Shown here piece after piece: positions 42,206-50,563 of a stretch of 64,000 nucleotides of DNA (the stretch's first letter is position 1; every line of letters starts with the position of its first letter). The stretch is from Roseiarcus sp050010035 (GTDB taxonomy: Bacteria > Pseudomonadota > Alphaproteobacteria > Rhizobiales > Beijerinckiaceae): NCBI GenBank assembly GCA_050010035.1, contig JBEKLU010000006.1, positions 27,296 to 91,295 on the forward strand, given 5' to 3'. Under the pieces are notes generated by a model. That model was not told the DNA's origin. It ran no database searches and saw nothing but the letters and a program-made list of their open reading frames with translations. The translations under genes and the position numbers were made by a program.

Positions 42206-44140
42206 TCAAGCCGCTCGATCCGCCGCATCCGGCGGGAACGTCTTGACGTCCACAATCGCCAGATCGGCCGCGACGATGCCGGTGCGGCCGTCCTCGAAAC
42301 GCACCAGGGTTTCGACGTGCTGCACCGTCTTGCCCGCGTATAGCGCCTCGATCAGCACGGCGTACTTGTTCTCGACGAAGCGGCGCCGGACCTTGCGGGT
42401 GCGGGTGAGCTCGTCGTCGTCCGGATCGAGTTCCTTGTGCAACACCAGGAAGCGCTTCACCTGCAGGCCGGACAAGACGGGGTCGCGAGACAACTCGGAG
42501 TTCACCTGCTCGACGCACTGCTTGATCAACGCGTACACCTCCGGCTTCTGAGCCAAGTCGGTGTAGCCGGAATACGCCACGCCGCGCCGTTCCGCCCAAT
42601 TGCCGACCGCCCCGATATCGATGTTGACGAACGCGCACACCATCTCGCGGCCGTGGCCGAACGCGACCGCCTCCTTGATGTGGGGAAAGAACTTCAGCTT
42701 GTTCTCGACGTAGTTCGGCGCGAACAGCGATCCGTCGGCCAGCTTGCCGACGTCCTTGGCGCGATCGATGATCTTGAGATGGCCGTCGTGATCCAGGATG
42801 CCGGCGTCGCCGGTATGAAAGTAGCCGTCGCGGTCGATCGATTCGGCGGTCGCGTCGGGGCGCTTGTAATACCCCTTCATCAACATCGGACCGCCCACCA
42901 CGACCTCGGAATTCTCGTCGATCTTGAGATCGACGCCCGGCGCCGGCTTGCCGACCGTATCGAACCGCACGTCGTCGTCGTGCTGGAGGCAGATATAGGC
43001 GCAGGTCTCGGTCGAGGCGTAGAGCTGCTTGAGATTGACGCCGATCGAGCGATAAAAACGAAAGAGATCCGGGCCGATCGCGGCCCCCGCGGTGTAGGCG
43101 ACGCGGATGCAGCTCAGCCCGAGCACGTCCCGCAAGGGCGCGTATACGAGGATATTGCCGAACCAGTACTTGATCCGATCGGCGAGCGGCACGCGCCGTC
43201 CGCCCAGGATTTCCGGGCCATAGCGTTGGGCCACCGCCATGCAGCTGTGGAACATCCATCGTTTCAGCGCGCCGGCGTCCTCCATCCGGATCATCACCTG
43301 GGTCCGCAGATTCTCGAACACCCGCGGCGGAGCGAAGTAATAGGTCGGTCCGATTTCGCGCAGGTCGATCATCACCGTGTCCCCGGATTCGGGGCAATTG
43401 ATCGAAAATCCGGCCAGGATCCATTGGGCGTATGAAAACAGATGGTCGCCTACCCAGGCCATCGGCAGGTACGAAAGCACCCTGTCGCTCGCGCCCAGGC
43501 GGTCGAAATCGCAGCCGCCGCCGGCGGCCATGATGAATCCGCCGTGGGTCAGGCATACCCCTTTGGGAGCGCCTGTCGTGCCGGAGGTGTACAGGATGAT
43601 CGCGATGTCGTCGGATTGCCCCTTGGCGACCTCCGCGGCGAAGTACTCCGGGTTCTGTCGGTCGAACTCGCGGCCGATTTCGCGCAAGTCGTCGAGGGAA
43701 ACGATGGCGTCGTACTTCTTCAGCCCGCGCGGATTATCGAAGTAGATGAATTTCATCGACGGAACCTGCGGCGAAGCCTCGATGAGCTTGTCCACCTGCT
43801 CCTGATCCTCGGCGACCACGTAGACGATGGCCGCGTCGTTGAGCACATAGGCGAGTTCCGACGCCTGCGCGTCCTGGTACATCGGAACCGGAACGCCGCC
43901 CAACGATTGCGCCGCCGCGATCGACCAATAGAGACGCGGGCGATTGTCGCCGATGATCGCCAAGTGCATCCCGCGCTTGAAGCCCTGCGCTGCAAGCCCG
44001 CAAGCGAGCGCGCGCACCTCGTCGGCGACCTGGCTCCAGGTCCAGGTCTGCCAGATGCCGAGATCCTTCTCCCGCATGGCCGTAGCCTTGCCGCACACGT
44101 GTGCGTTGTGCAGCAGGCGCCGCGGAAAGCTATCGGGCAC
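42206..44140 (-). CDS. Long-chain-type AMP-forming acyl-CoA synthetase
   Basis: The 644-residue protein is a FadD15/long-chain-type ANL enzyme: TSGTTGAPKGVCLTHGG, SYLPMAWVGDHLFSYAQW, YASTETCAYICLQ and DGYFHTGDAGILD are the key motifs. GTG 44140 is preceded by GAGAAGGACGCGACAA and begins VPDSFPRRLLHNAH, a good family N-terminus. The C-terminal domain is longer than in medium-chain enzymes and has no obvious TGK motif in the usual place; RTRKVRRRFVENKY takes that position. It activates the imported acid in this pathway. The substrate is unknown. Confidence 0.85.
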   Translation of the reverse strand: MPDSFPRRLLHNAHVCGKATAMREKDLGIWQTWTWSQVADEVRALACGLAAQGFKRGMHLAIIGDNRPRLYWSIAAAQSLGGVPVPMYQDAQASELAYVLNDAAIVYVVAEDQEQVDKLIEASPQVPSMKFIYFDNPRGLKKYDAIVSLDDLREIGREFDRQNPEYFAAEVAKGQSDDIAIILYTSGTTGAPKGVCLTHGGFIMAAGGGCDFDRLGASDRVLSYLPMAWVGDHLFSYAQWILAGFSINCPESGDTVMIDLREIGPTYYFAPPRVFENLRTQVMIRMEDAGALKRWMFHSCMAVAQRYGPEILGGRRVPLADRIKYWFGNILVYAPLRDVLGLSCIRVAYTAGAAIGPDLFRFYRSIGVNLKQLYASTETCAYICLQHDDDVRFDTVGKPAPGVDLKIDENSEVVVGGPMLMKGYYKRPDATAESIDRDGYFHTGDAGILDHDGHLKIIDRAKDVGKLADGSLFAPNYVENKLKFFPHIKEAVAFGHGREMVCAFVNIDIGAVGNWAERRGVAYSGYTDLAQKPEVYALIKQCVEQVNSELSRDPVLSGLQVKRFLVLHKELDPDDDELTRTRKVRRRFVENKYAVLIEALYAGKTVQHVETLVRFEDGRTGIVAADLAIVDVKTFPPDAADRAA

Positions 44141-44178
44141 TTGTCGCGTCCTTCTCAGACAGCCGCGCCAACGACATC

Positions 44179-44952
44179 CTACGCGAACTTGGAGAAGTCG
44201 GGCTTGCGCTTCTCGAGAAAGGCCGAGAACGCTTCCTTCGCCTCCAAGGACTCGAGCCGTCGTTGAAAATGGCCGGTTTCCTCCTTGATGGTCTCCGCCA
44301 CCGCGTCGCGGACGCCGCGCCGCGCGAGTTGCTTCGTCAGGCGCAGGGCGGCGGGCGGCTTTGTCGCCAGCTTGCGCGCTTGCGCCGTCGCGTGGGCGAG
44401 GACCTCGCCGTCCGGCAGCACCGCGCTCAACATGCCGCATTCGGCCGCCCGCCTCGCTCCAAACGGCTCGCCGAGCATCAGGATCTCGGCCGCGCGCGCC
44501 GGACCGGCCGCCAGCGGCAGCAGCAGGCTGGAGGCGGCTTCCGGGCACAGGCCGAGGTTGACGAACGGCAGCGCGAAGATCGCGCTCTCGCCCGCATAGA
44601 CCAGATCGCAATGCAACAGCATCGTGGCGCCGACGCCGATGCAGGAGCCGGTGACGGCGGCCACGATCGGTTTTTCGAAAGCGCTGATCTTGCGGACGAA
44701 CGCGTAGGCGGGATGATCGGAAGCGATCGCGGGGTTCTGAAGGAAATCCGTGAGGTCGTTGCCGCTGGTGAATACGTCGGGCTGGCCGTGCACGAGCGCC
44801 ACCCTGATCTCGCCGTTCCGCTCGGCCGATTCCAACATCTCGGTCAGCGCGGCGTACATCGGGACGGTCAGGGCGTTCTTCTTTTCCGGGCGGCGAATTT
44901 CGAGGCGTAGAACCCCGCCGACGGCCTCTGCGACGATATGCTCGCACGGCAT
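44179..44952 (-). CDS. Crotonase-fold enzyme, closer to enoyl-CoA isomerase than hydratase
   Basis: The 257-residue protein has the crotonase fold and oxyanion-hole segments (SGNDLTDF, GSCIGVGATMLLHCD). Both catalytic Glu of hydratases are missing: GVGATML stands for GGGCELA, and LPFVNLGL for QPEILLG. A Glu is present in GLCPEAASS, the position used by delta3,delta2-enoyl-CoA isomerases of the ECI2 type. I therefore favour an isomerase or an unusual crotonase over a hydratase. It is 31 bp behind the mutase B12 subunit and starts at ATG 44952 after GGAGAATCATA. Confidence 0.78.
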   Translation of the reverse strand: MPCEHIVAEAVGGVLRLEIRRPEKKNALTVPMYAALTEMLESAERNGEIRVALVHGQPDVFTSGNDLTDFLQNPAIASDHPAYAFVRKISAFEKPIVAAVTGSCIGVGATMLLHCDLVYAGESAIFALPFVNLGLCPEAASSLLLPLAAGPARAAEILMLGEPFGARRAAECGMLSAVLPDGEVLAHATAQARKLATKPPAALRLTKQLARRGVRDAVAETIKEETGHFQRRLESLEAKEAFSAFLEKRKPDFSKFA

Positions 44953-44983
44953 TATGATTCTCCTCCCGTTTTGTTCGCCGGCT

Positions 44984-45397
44984 TCACTCGAAACTGACGC
45001 GCGGCCGCCTTACGTTCTCGCGCACGAACGCGACGATCGAATCGGCCGAGGAACCCGGGCCGAAGACTCCCTTGACGCCCAGTTCCTTCATCGGCCCGAT
45101 ATCGCGCTCGGGGATCACCCCGCCGAACATCACCAGCACATCCTCTTTGCCGTTCTGCTTCAGACCTCGCGTCACTTCTCGCGCCACCGGCAGATGCCCC
45201 TCGACCGAGCTGGAAATCCCGATGACGTCGACGTCCTCCTGGGTGGCCGCGTCGAGAATCTCGGCAGGCTCGAAGAAATTCATGAAGATCACTTCCATGC
45301 CGTGTTCGCGCAGCTTGGTCGCGAGATAGCGAACGCCGCGGTCGTGCGCGTCCATGGTCGTCTTGCCGAGCAGTACACGAATAACGCGCTGGTCCAT
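44984..45397 (-). CDS. Acyl-CoA mutase small subunit, adenosylcobalamin-binding
   Basis: The 137-residue protein is the B12-binding Rossmann domain of acyl-CoA mutases. The base-off/His-on motif is MDAHDRGVRYLA (DxHxxG), followed by ISSSVEGH (SxV/L position) and FGGVIPERD. It forms a heteromer with the large subunit encoded just upstream, as in HcmB, EcmB-type and IcmB arrangements. ATG 45397 follows GAGGACAGCG. The separation into two chains, rather than the fused MCM/IcmF layout, is one hint that it is not a methylmalonyl-CoA mutase. Confidence 0.87.
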   Translation of the reverse strand: MDQRVIRVLLGKTTMDAHDRGVRYLATKLREHGMEVIFMNFFEPAEILDAATQEDVDVIGISSSVEGHLPVAREVTRGLKQNGKEDVLVMFGGVIPERDIGPMKELGVKGVFGPGSSADSIVAFVRENVRRPRVSFE

Positions 45398-45469
45398 CGT
45401 CGCTGTCCTCAATTCCGATTATTTCGCTTCCGGCCCCGGGGCCGGCGCCCCCGGGTCGGATCGGTCGGC

Positions 45470-47224
45470 TCAGTGCGGCGAGCGCCAACCCAGATGCTGT
45501 TTGAGAACGCCCATGATTTCGCCGGTGGTCGCATCGGCGTCCGACGCCTCGACCATCGCCGGGACGAGACCGCCGACCTCGCCCGCCTTGAACCGTTCCG
45601 TCACCCGGTTCGCCTCGGCCATCGCCGCTTCCCACTTGGCGTGATCGCGGTTCGCCCGTAGCGCCCTGACGCGCTCCACGGCGGTGCGTTCGGATTCCGG
45701 ATCGACTTTGAACACTTCCATGTCCTGGATTTCGTCGGAGACGTACTTGTTCACGCCGACCACGATGCGCTTTTTCGCGTCGACCTCATCGCGCCAGCGC
45801 ACGGCGCTCGCCTCGATCTTGGCGCGCACGAAGTCGTGGCAGTTGTGGTAGCGGCCGCGCTTTTCGACTTCGTCGTACAGCTTGAGCGCCGCCTCCTCGA
45901 TCTGGTTGGTCAACGCCTCGACGTAATAGGAGCCGCCCAGCGGATCGGCGACGCGGGTGATGCCGCTTTCCTCCTGGATGACTTGCTGCACCCTCAGCGC
46001 CATCGTCGCCGATTGCTCGGTGGGTATCGCCAGCGCCTCGTCATAGGTGCTGACCTCCATCGCCTGCACCCCCGCCAGGGCGGCGCCGAAGGAATGGAGA
46101 GTCGTGCGAATCAGGTTGTTCAGCGGTTGCTGCGCGGTCAGCACGGCGCCCGATGTATGGGTATGGATGCGCACATGCATATTGCGCGGATCGCGTGCGC
46201 CTAGCTCGTGGCATTTGCGCGCCCAAATCCGGCGCAGCGCGCGGATCTTGCAAATCTCCTCGAAAAAGTCGTTGGCCTGGGAAATCTGAAAGCCGAAGCG
46301 GCCGAGGAACTCGTCCGGGCGCAGACCTTTGGCGACGCATTCGCGCGCATAATCGACGCCGGCGGCCACCGAGAAGGCCACCTCCTGCACCGCGTCGGCG
46401 CCCGCCTCTTCCATGCCGTAGCCGAAGATGTTGAACGTGTTCCACTTCGGCATCCGCTTGGTGCAGAAGGCGATCATCTCGGCCGCGAGCTGCATGCCGG
46501 CCTTCGGCGGAAAACACGTCATGCCGGTGTAGGCGCTCTGGTAGTACCAATTCATGGAATTGCCGCCGAGCTTCTCCCACGGCACGCCGCGCCTTCGCGC
46601 GTAGGCGAGGTAATGGGCCAGCACCGCCATGTTCTCGTAGTACGAGATATGCACCACGTTCATCTTGCTGAGATCGAGCCCGTCGAAGAGACGGGCGTTG
46701 TCCTCGCGCGAGTACACGGCCATGCCGCATTGACCGACGCGTCCCTCGGCCGAAGGATGGTCAGGGTCGATTCCCTCGTGTGAAACCAGGTCGTAAACCA
46801 GATTGTAGAATGCGTTGCCGAAATACCCGATCATGCCCTGGCTCTGCAGGTAGTCCATGCGCCTGCGCGTCTCCTCGGGAAGCCCGTAGCCGATCACCGG
46901 CTGGTTGGCCCATGGCATGAACTGGTATTGCGCGGCGTAGAGGCCGCGCGTGAACGGGAACTGGCCCGGCGCCGACAGCGCCTCGTACGGCATGTCCGCG
47001 ATGTCGTGGGGAAAGTAAGCCGGCTTCAGCGGCAGCCCCGAATCGGTATGCTTCGCATAGGTCTTCGGATCGACGCCGAACTTCTGCGCGATCGCGTCGA
47101 ACTTGCTGCGCCATTCCTTCTCGAGATCGCGCGTCGCCGCGAGAAACTCCGGGGTGAACTGGGGAACGGCGTCGGAAGTCGCCGCGCCCTTTTCGGCGGC
47201 TTCAACGGTAGGTGACTCTCGCAT
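45470..47224 (-). CDS. Acyl-CoA mutase large (catalytic) subunit with non-canonical active site
   Basis: The 584-residue TIM-barrel protein is clearly in the methylmalonyl-CoA mutase superfamily (PGQFPFTRGLYAAQY, DPDHPSAEGRVGQCGMAVYS, GVNKYVSDE). The active site is unusual: PWANQPVIGYG replaces PWTIRQYAGF (loss of Arg87/Tyr89 of MutB), SMNWYYQSAYTG replaces IQNDILKEFMVR (loss of Arg207), and GYGMEEAGA replaces GYHMQEAGA (loss of His244). Those residues bind the carboxylate or assist catalysis in known members. It cannot be a normal methylmalonyl-CoA mutase, and also differs from isobutyryl-, 2-hydroxyisobutyryl- and ethylmalonyl-CoA mutases as I know them. With MeaB and the B12 subunit in the same operon, it is likely active on an unknown CoA ester. 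Confidence 0.85.
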   Translation of the reverse strand: MRESPTVEAAEKGAATSDAVPQFTPEFLAATRDLEKEWRSKFDAIAQKFGVDPKTYAKHTDSGLPLKPAYFPHDIADMPYEALSAPGQFPFTRGLYAAQYQFMPWANQPVIGYGLPEETRRRMDYLQSQGMIGYFGNAFYNLVYDLVSHEGIDPDHPSAEGRVGQCGMAVYSREDNARLFDGLDLSKMNVVHISYYENMAVLAHYLAYARRRGVPWEKLGGNSMNWYYQSAYTGMTCFPPKAGMQLAAEMIAFCTKRMPKWNTFNIFGYGMEEAGADAVQEVAFSVAAGVDYARECVAKGLRPDEFLGRFGFQISQANDFFEEICKIRALRRIWARKCHELGARDPRNMHVRIHTHTSGAVLTAQQPLNNLIRTTLHSFGAALAGVQAMEVSTYDEALAIPTEQSATMALRVQQVIQEESGITRVADPLGGSYYVEALTNQIEEAALKLYDEVEKRGRYHNCHDFVRAKIEASAVRWRDEVDAKKRIVVGVNKYVSDEIQDMEVFKVDPESERTAVERVRALRANRDHAKWEAAMAEANRVTERFKAGEVGGLVPAMVEASDADATTGEIMGVLKQHLGWRSPH

Positions 47225-47263
47225 GGTCGTTCGCCTCGCCTCGACTGAATTTCGGACTCCCGA

Positions 47264-48460
47264 CTACTCGCACAGCTCGATCGCCGTGGCGGTGCCGATC
47301 CCCCCGCCGCCGCCGATGGTCGCGACGCCGTATTTCGTGCCAGTGCGGCGCATCGCATGCATCATCGTGACGACCGTGCGCACGCCGCTGCAGCCGACCG
47401 GATGCCCCATCGCGATGCCTCCCCCGCTCGGGTTGACCCGTTCGAGACCGATGCCGAGCTCCTTGCAGGACGACAGCACGACCGACGAGAACGCCTCGTT
47501 GATCTCCCACCATCCGACGTCGGCGACCTTGAGACCGGCGCGCTCCACGGCGGCCTTTCCGGCCGGACCCGGACTCATGCAGATCAGGCGGGGATCGACG
47601 CCGACCCGCGCCGTGGAGCGTATCTTGGCGATCGGCTCGAGACCGAGCTCGGCGGCCTTGTCCCTGGACATCAGCAGCACGGCCGCAGCGCCGTCGCTCA
47701 CCCCGGACGAGTTGCCGGCGGTCACCGTTCCGCCGTCCTCGACGAAGACCGGCGGCAGCTTGGCCAGCGACGCGAGCGACGTGTCGCGCCGGGGAAGCTC
47801 GTCCTGTGCGAAGACGACGTCGCCTTTGCGCTGCTTCACCGCGAACGGGACGATCTCCTCGGCGAACAATCCCTTGTCGATCGATTGGACGGCGAGCGCG
47901 TGGGAGCGCAGGGCGTACTCGTCCTGCTCGGTGCGCGACAGGCCGTAAACCTTGGCCACATGGTCGGCCGCCATACCCATGCTGAAGCGCCCGTAACGGT
48001 ACGTCGAGGCGGACCACGTGGATTCGTCGAACTGGTCGATGATTTCGCTGTTGCCGCGGCGCGTTCCCCAGCGATGCCCGACCACCCGGAAGGGCGCGGT
48101 GCTCATGCTTTCGACGCCGGCGGCGATCGCCACGTCGGAGTCGCCGCAGGCGATGTCGCGCGCCGCGCTGTTGACCGCCTCCAGGGACGAGCAGCAGGCG
48201 ACGTTCACGCCCGCGCCGGTGATGGTGAAGGGCAAGCCGGCGTCCAGGGCGCAGAAGCGCCCGATGTTCAGGGCTTCGGACGATTGATAGACCTGCCCCG
48301 CGATCACCGTGTTGACGGTGCCCGCATCGACGCCGGCGCGCTTGATCACGTCGAGTATCGCCGCGATGGCGAGTTGATGGGCGGGGATGTCGCGCAGCGC
48401 GCCGCCGAATTTGCCCTGGGCGGTGCGGCAGCCCGCCACCAACACGACTTCGCGCGTCAT
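47264..48460 (-). CDS. Acetyl-CoA C-acyltransferase (thiolase) with altered catalytic residues
   Basis: The 398-residue protein follows degradative/biosynthetic thiolases. The nucleophilic Cys lies in NVACCSSLEAVN, the His in GGIAMGHPVGCSG and the NEAF in WEINEAFSSV. The C-terminal Cys of the usual ATLCIGGG motif is replaced by Gly (ATIGGGGGIG). That Cys serves as the second acid/base in known thiolases, so the chemistry or substrate may differ. Its ATG overlaps the stop of the 3-hydroxyacyl-CoA dehydrogenase (ATGA). It most likely cleaves the 3-oxoacyl-CoA at the end of the pathway. Confidence 0.82.
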   Translation of the reverse strand: MTREVVLVAGCRTAQGKFGGALRDIPAHQLAIAAILDVIKRAGVDAGTVNTVIAGQVYQSSEALNIGRFCALDAGLPFTITGAGVNVACCSSLEAVNSAARDIACGDSDVAIAAGVESMSTAPFRVVGHRWGTRRGNSEIIDQFDESTWSASTYRYGRFSMGMAADHVAKVYGLSRTEQDEYALRSHALAVQSIDKGLFAEEIVPFAVKQRKGDVVFAQDELPRRDTSLASLAKLPPVFVEDGGTVTAGNSSGVSDGAAAVLLMSRDKAAELGLEPIAKIRSTARVGVDPRLICMSPGPAGKAAVERAGLKVADVGWWEINEAFSSVVLSSCKELGIGLERVNPSGGGIAMGHPVGCSGVRTVVTMMHAMRRTGTKYGVATIGGGGGIGTATAIELCE

Positions 48461-49413
48461 TTCTTGTCTCCAGATTGTTCGAGACCGTAGTAGTCGTACC
48501 AGCCGCCCCGGCTTCCCGGTTTGAGCGCGGGCGCGCCGCGATAGCCAGCGGCGAACACCTTGCGCGCGATCGGCGGGACGGCGTAACGCTCCCCCAGCGT
48601 TTCCTCGAGGTACTCCTGAGCGTGGTACCAGGAGTCGAACGACGCGGTCTTATCCAAGAGCTCAAATACGCCCATCGGCCAGCCGAGCCCGGTCTTCACC
48701 ATCTCGTCGATTTCGCGAATGCCGCATATCCCCTGCTGCACGACCTGCATCGCCTCGGCGATGTAAAGATTGATGAACCGCGTGGTGAAGAAGCCCGGGG
48801 AATCGTTGACGACGACCGGCTTCTTCCGGATTGCGCGCAGAAAAGCCACCGTGGCGTCGAGCGCCCAAGCCGCCGTCTGGTCGGCGCGCGTCACCTCCAC
48901 CAGCGGCATGATATTGGAGGGGTAGAACCAGTGCGTGCCCAGCATTCGCCCCCTGTTCTCGAGGACTCCGCTCAACTCGGCGATCATGATCGACGAGGTG
49001 TTGCTGGCGATGATGGCTTCGGCCGGCGCCGTCGCCTCGATTTCGCGCAGCACGTCGCGCTTCTGGGCCACGACCTCGGGAACCGTCTCGAAGATCAGTT
49101 GCGCGTCGGCGACGCCGTCGGCGACGCTCAGCGTCGGATGCACGCGCGCCAGCATCTGTTGCATCGACTCGGCGCTCAGCTTTCCCTTGCGCACCGCGCC
49201 TTCCAGTCCGAACGGGCCGCTTCGCACCAGTTGCATCCCGTGTTCGAGCGTTTCCTGGCGGCGCGCGATCAATCGCACCTGCGCTTGCGGCGAGCCGTGC
49301 AGACAAGCCAATACGATGCCGTGTCCCATCAAACCGCCGCCGCCGACCACCGCGACGCGTTGGAGGGGCGTAAGGAGAGCGCGCTCTTCATCCGCCATGT
49401 TCGTCCCGCTCAT
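48457..49413 (-). CDS. 3-hydroxyacyl-CoA dehydrogenase
   Basis: The 318-residue protein has the NAD-binding Rossmann motif VAVVGGGGLMGHGIVLA, IASNTSSIMIAEL, catalytic His in GTHWFYPSNIMPLVEV and the C-domain NDSPGFFTTRFI. This is the standalone 3-hydroxybutyryl/acyl-CoA dehydrogenase type. It oxidises a 3-hydroxyacyl-CoA to the 3-oxo form, feeding the thiolase encoded next. Both ends overlap neighbours by ATGA junctions (MeaB stop, thiolase start), indicating tight translational coupling. An alternative ATG is at 49398. Confidence 0.87.
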   Translation of the reverse strand: MSGTNMADEERALLTPLQRVAVVGGGGLMGHGIVLACLHGSPQAQVRLIARRQETLEHGMQLVRSGPFGLEGAVRKGKLSAESMQQMLARVHPTLSVADGVADAQLIFETVPEVVAQKRDVLREIEATAPAEAIIASNTSSIMIAELSGVLENRGRMLGTHWFYPSNIMPLVEVTRADQTAAWALDATVAFLRAIRKKPVVVNDSPGFFTTRFINLYIAEAMQVVQQGICGIREIDEMVKTGLGWPMGVFELLDKTASFDSWYHAQEYLEETLGERYAVPPIARKVFAAGYRGAPALKPGSRGGWYDYYGLEQSGDKK

Positions 49414-50390
49414 CGAAGCGCTCCCTTGCCGATGAATTCCGATTCGACGACGCGCGCCGCGTCGCTCGCGGTCATTTCGAGCGCGGCCACCTTGTTGGCC
49501 AGACGATCCAGCGCCCCGGCGCGAGCCGCCCTTGCGAGCGGCGCCTCCACGAATTCGGCCTGCAGGCCCGCCCGTATTTCCGCCAGGGCGCGTTCGTGTT
49601 CGAGCCGCTGCAAGCGATCGGTGGCGGCGAGATATTCCCGGTGCGCCACGATTTTCTCGACGAGTTCGGGAACGCCCGCGCCCGATTGCGCGATGGTGGT
49701 CACAACCGGGATTTTCCAGCCCGGCGTATGGACGCTGGCCTGCTCGGACAGCTCCAGCATCTGCATGACTTTCGCATCGACGCCGGGCATGTCCGCCTTG
49801 TTGATGCACAGGATGGAGGCGATCTCGAGCACGCCCGCCTTCATCGCCTGCACCGCGTCGCCCAAGCCGGGCGCTTCGACGACCACCGGCGTATGCGCAA
49901 CGCGCCAGATGTCGATCTCGGACTGGCCGATGCCCACCGTCTCGATGATGATCGGGTCGTAGCCGACCGCGTCGAGAACCCTTATGAAGTCGTAGGTCGT
50001 GCGCGCCACGCCGCCAATGCATCCGCGCGTCGCGGCGCTCCTGATGAACACCTGGGGATGTCGGCCGGCGCGACTCATGCGCACGCGGTCGCCGAGCACG
50101 GCGCCGCCGGAGAACGGACTGCTGGGATCGACTGCGACGACGCCGACGCGGCGGCCCATCGACGCGAATTGGAGCGCCAGTTCGTTCACCAGCGTCGACT
50201 TTCCCGACCCCGGCGGCCCGGTGACGCCGACGACCTGCGCCCGGCCGCCCTTCGCATGCAGCCGGCCCAGCAAGTCGCGCGCAGGCTGGCCGCCGGCTTC
50301 GATCAGCGTCAACGCCTCGCCGAGCTGGGGCTTCCCCCCGGCGAGCAGAGCGTCGAACCATCCGGTCGTAGGCCGCGCATTATCCGACAA
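49410..50390 (-). CDS. meaB: MeaB/ArgK-type GTPase chaperone of the B12-dependent mutase
   Basis: The 326-residue G3E-family GTPase has P-loop GPPGSGKST, the switch/base DPSSPFSGGAVLGDRVRM (also RCIGGVA), VGIGQSE (switch II) and NKAD (guanine specificity). MeaB-type chaperones protect and reactivate adenosylcobalamin mutases and control cofactor loading. Its presence 2 kb upstream of the mutase subunits in one operon supports the mutase being real and active. It is the first gene behind an internal promoter with the CAAGCG-type operator at 50503-50520. Confidence 0.9.
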   Translation of the reverse strand: MSDNARPTTGWFDALLAGGKPQLGEALTLIEAGGQPARDLLGRLHAKGGRAQVVGVTGPPGSGKSTLVNELALQFASMGRRVGVVAVDPSSPFSGGAVLGDRVRMSRAGRHPQVFIRSAATRGCIGGVARTTYDFIRVLDAVGYDPIIIETVGIGQSEIDIWRVAHTPVVVEAPGLGDAVQAMKAGVLEIASILCINKADMPGVDAKVMQMLELSEQASVHTPGWKIPVVTTIAQSGAGVPELVEKIVAHREYLAATDRLQRLEHERALAEIRAGLQAEFVEAPLARAARAGALDRLANKVAALEMTASDAARVVESEFIGKGALR

Positions 50391-50502
50391 GCCGGACCTC
50401 TCTCGATAGCCGCCATGTGCGGCTGCGCCGCGTGCGGAACATGTCTTGGTTCACGATCATTCCCGGGCGGCCGTTCGAACCTTAGCAGCGCTCCTCGCAA
50501 CA

Positions 50503-50520
50503 AAGCAAGCGCTCGCTTGA
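50503..50520 (-). promoter_or_regulatory. CAAGCG-CT-CGCTTG operator ahead of meaB
   Basis: CAAGCG and CGCTTG form a perfect 6-bp inverted repeat with 2-bp spacer (50506-50519). On the minus strand it is followed by GAGGAGCGCTGCTAAGG, closely similar to AAGGAGCGGAGCGTGCTATAGG behind the livH operator. The site lies in a 173-bp gap between MBL-fold and meaB genes and marks a second promoter within the cluster. TetR-family acyl-CoA regulators often use CAAGnnCTTG-type sites. Confidence 0.65.
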
Positions 50521-50563
50521 ATTTTTTCGCGGACTCGTCCGGTTCGACGCGCCGGCTCGAGGC

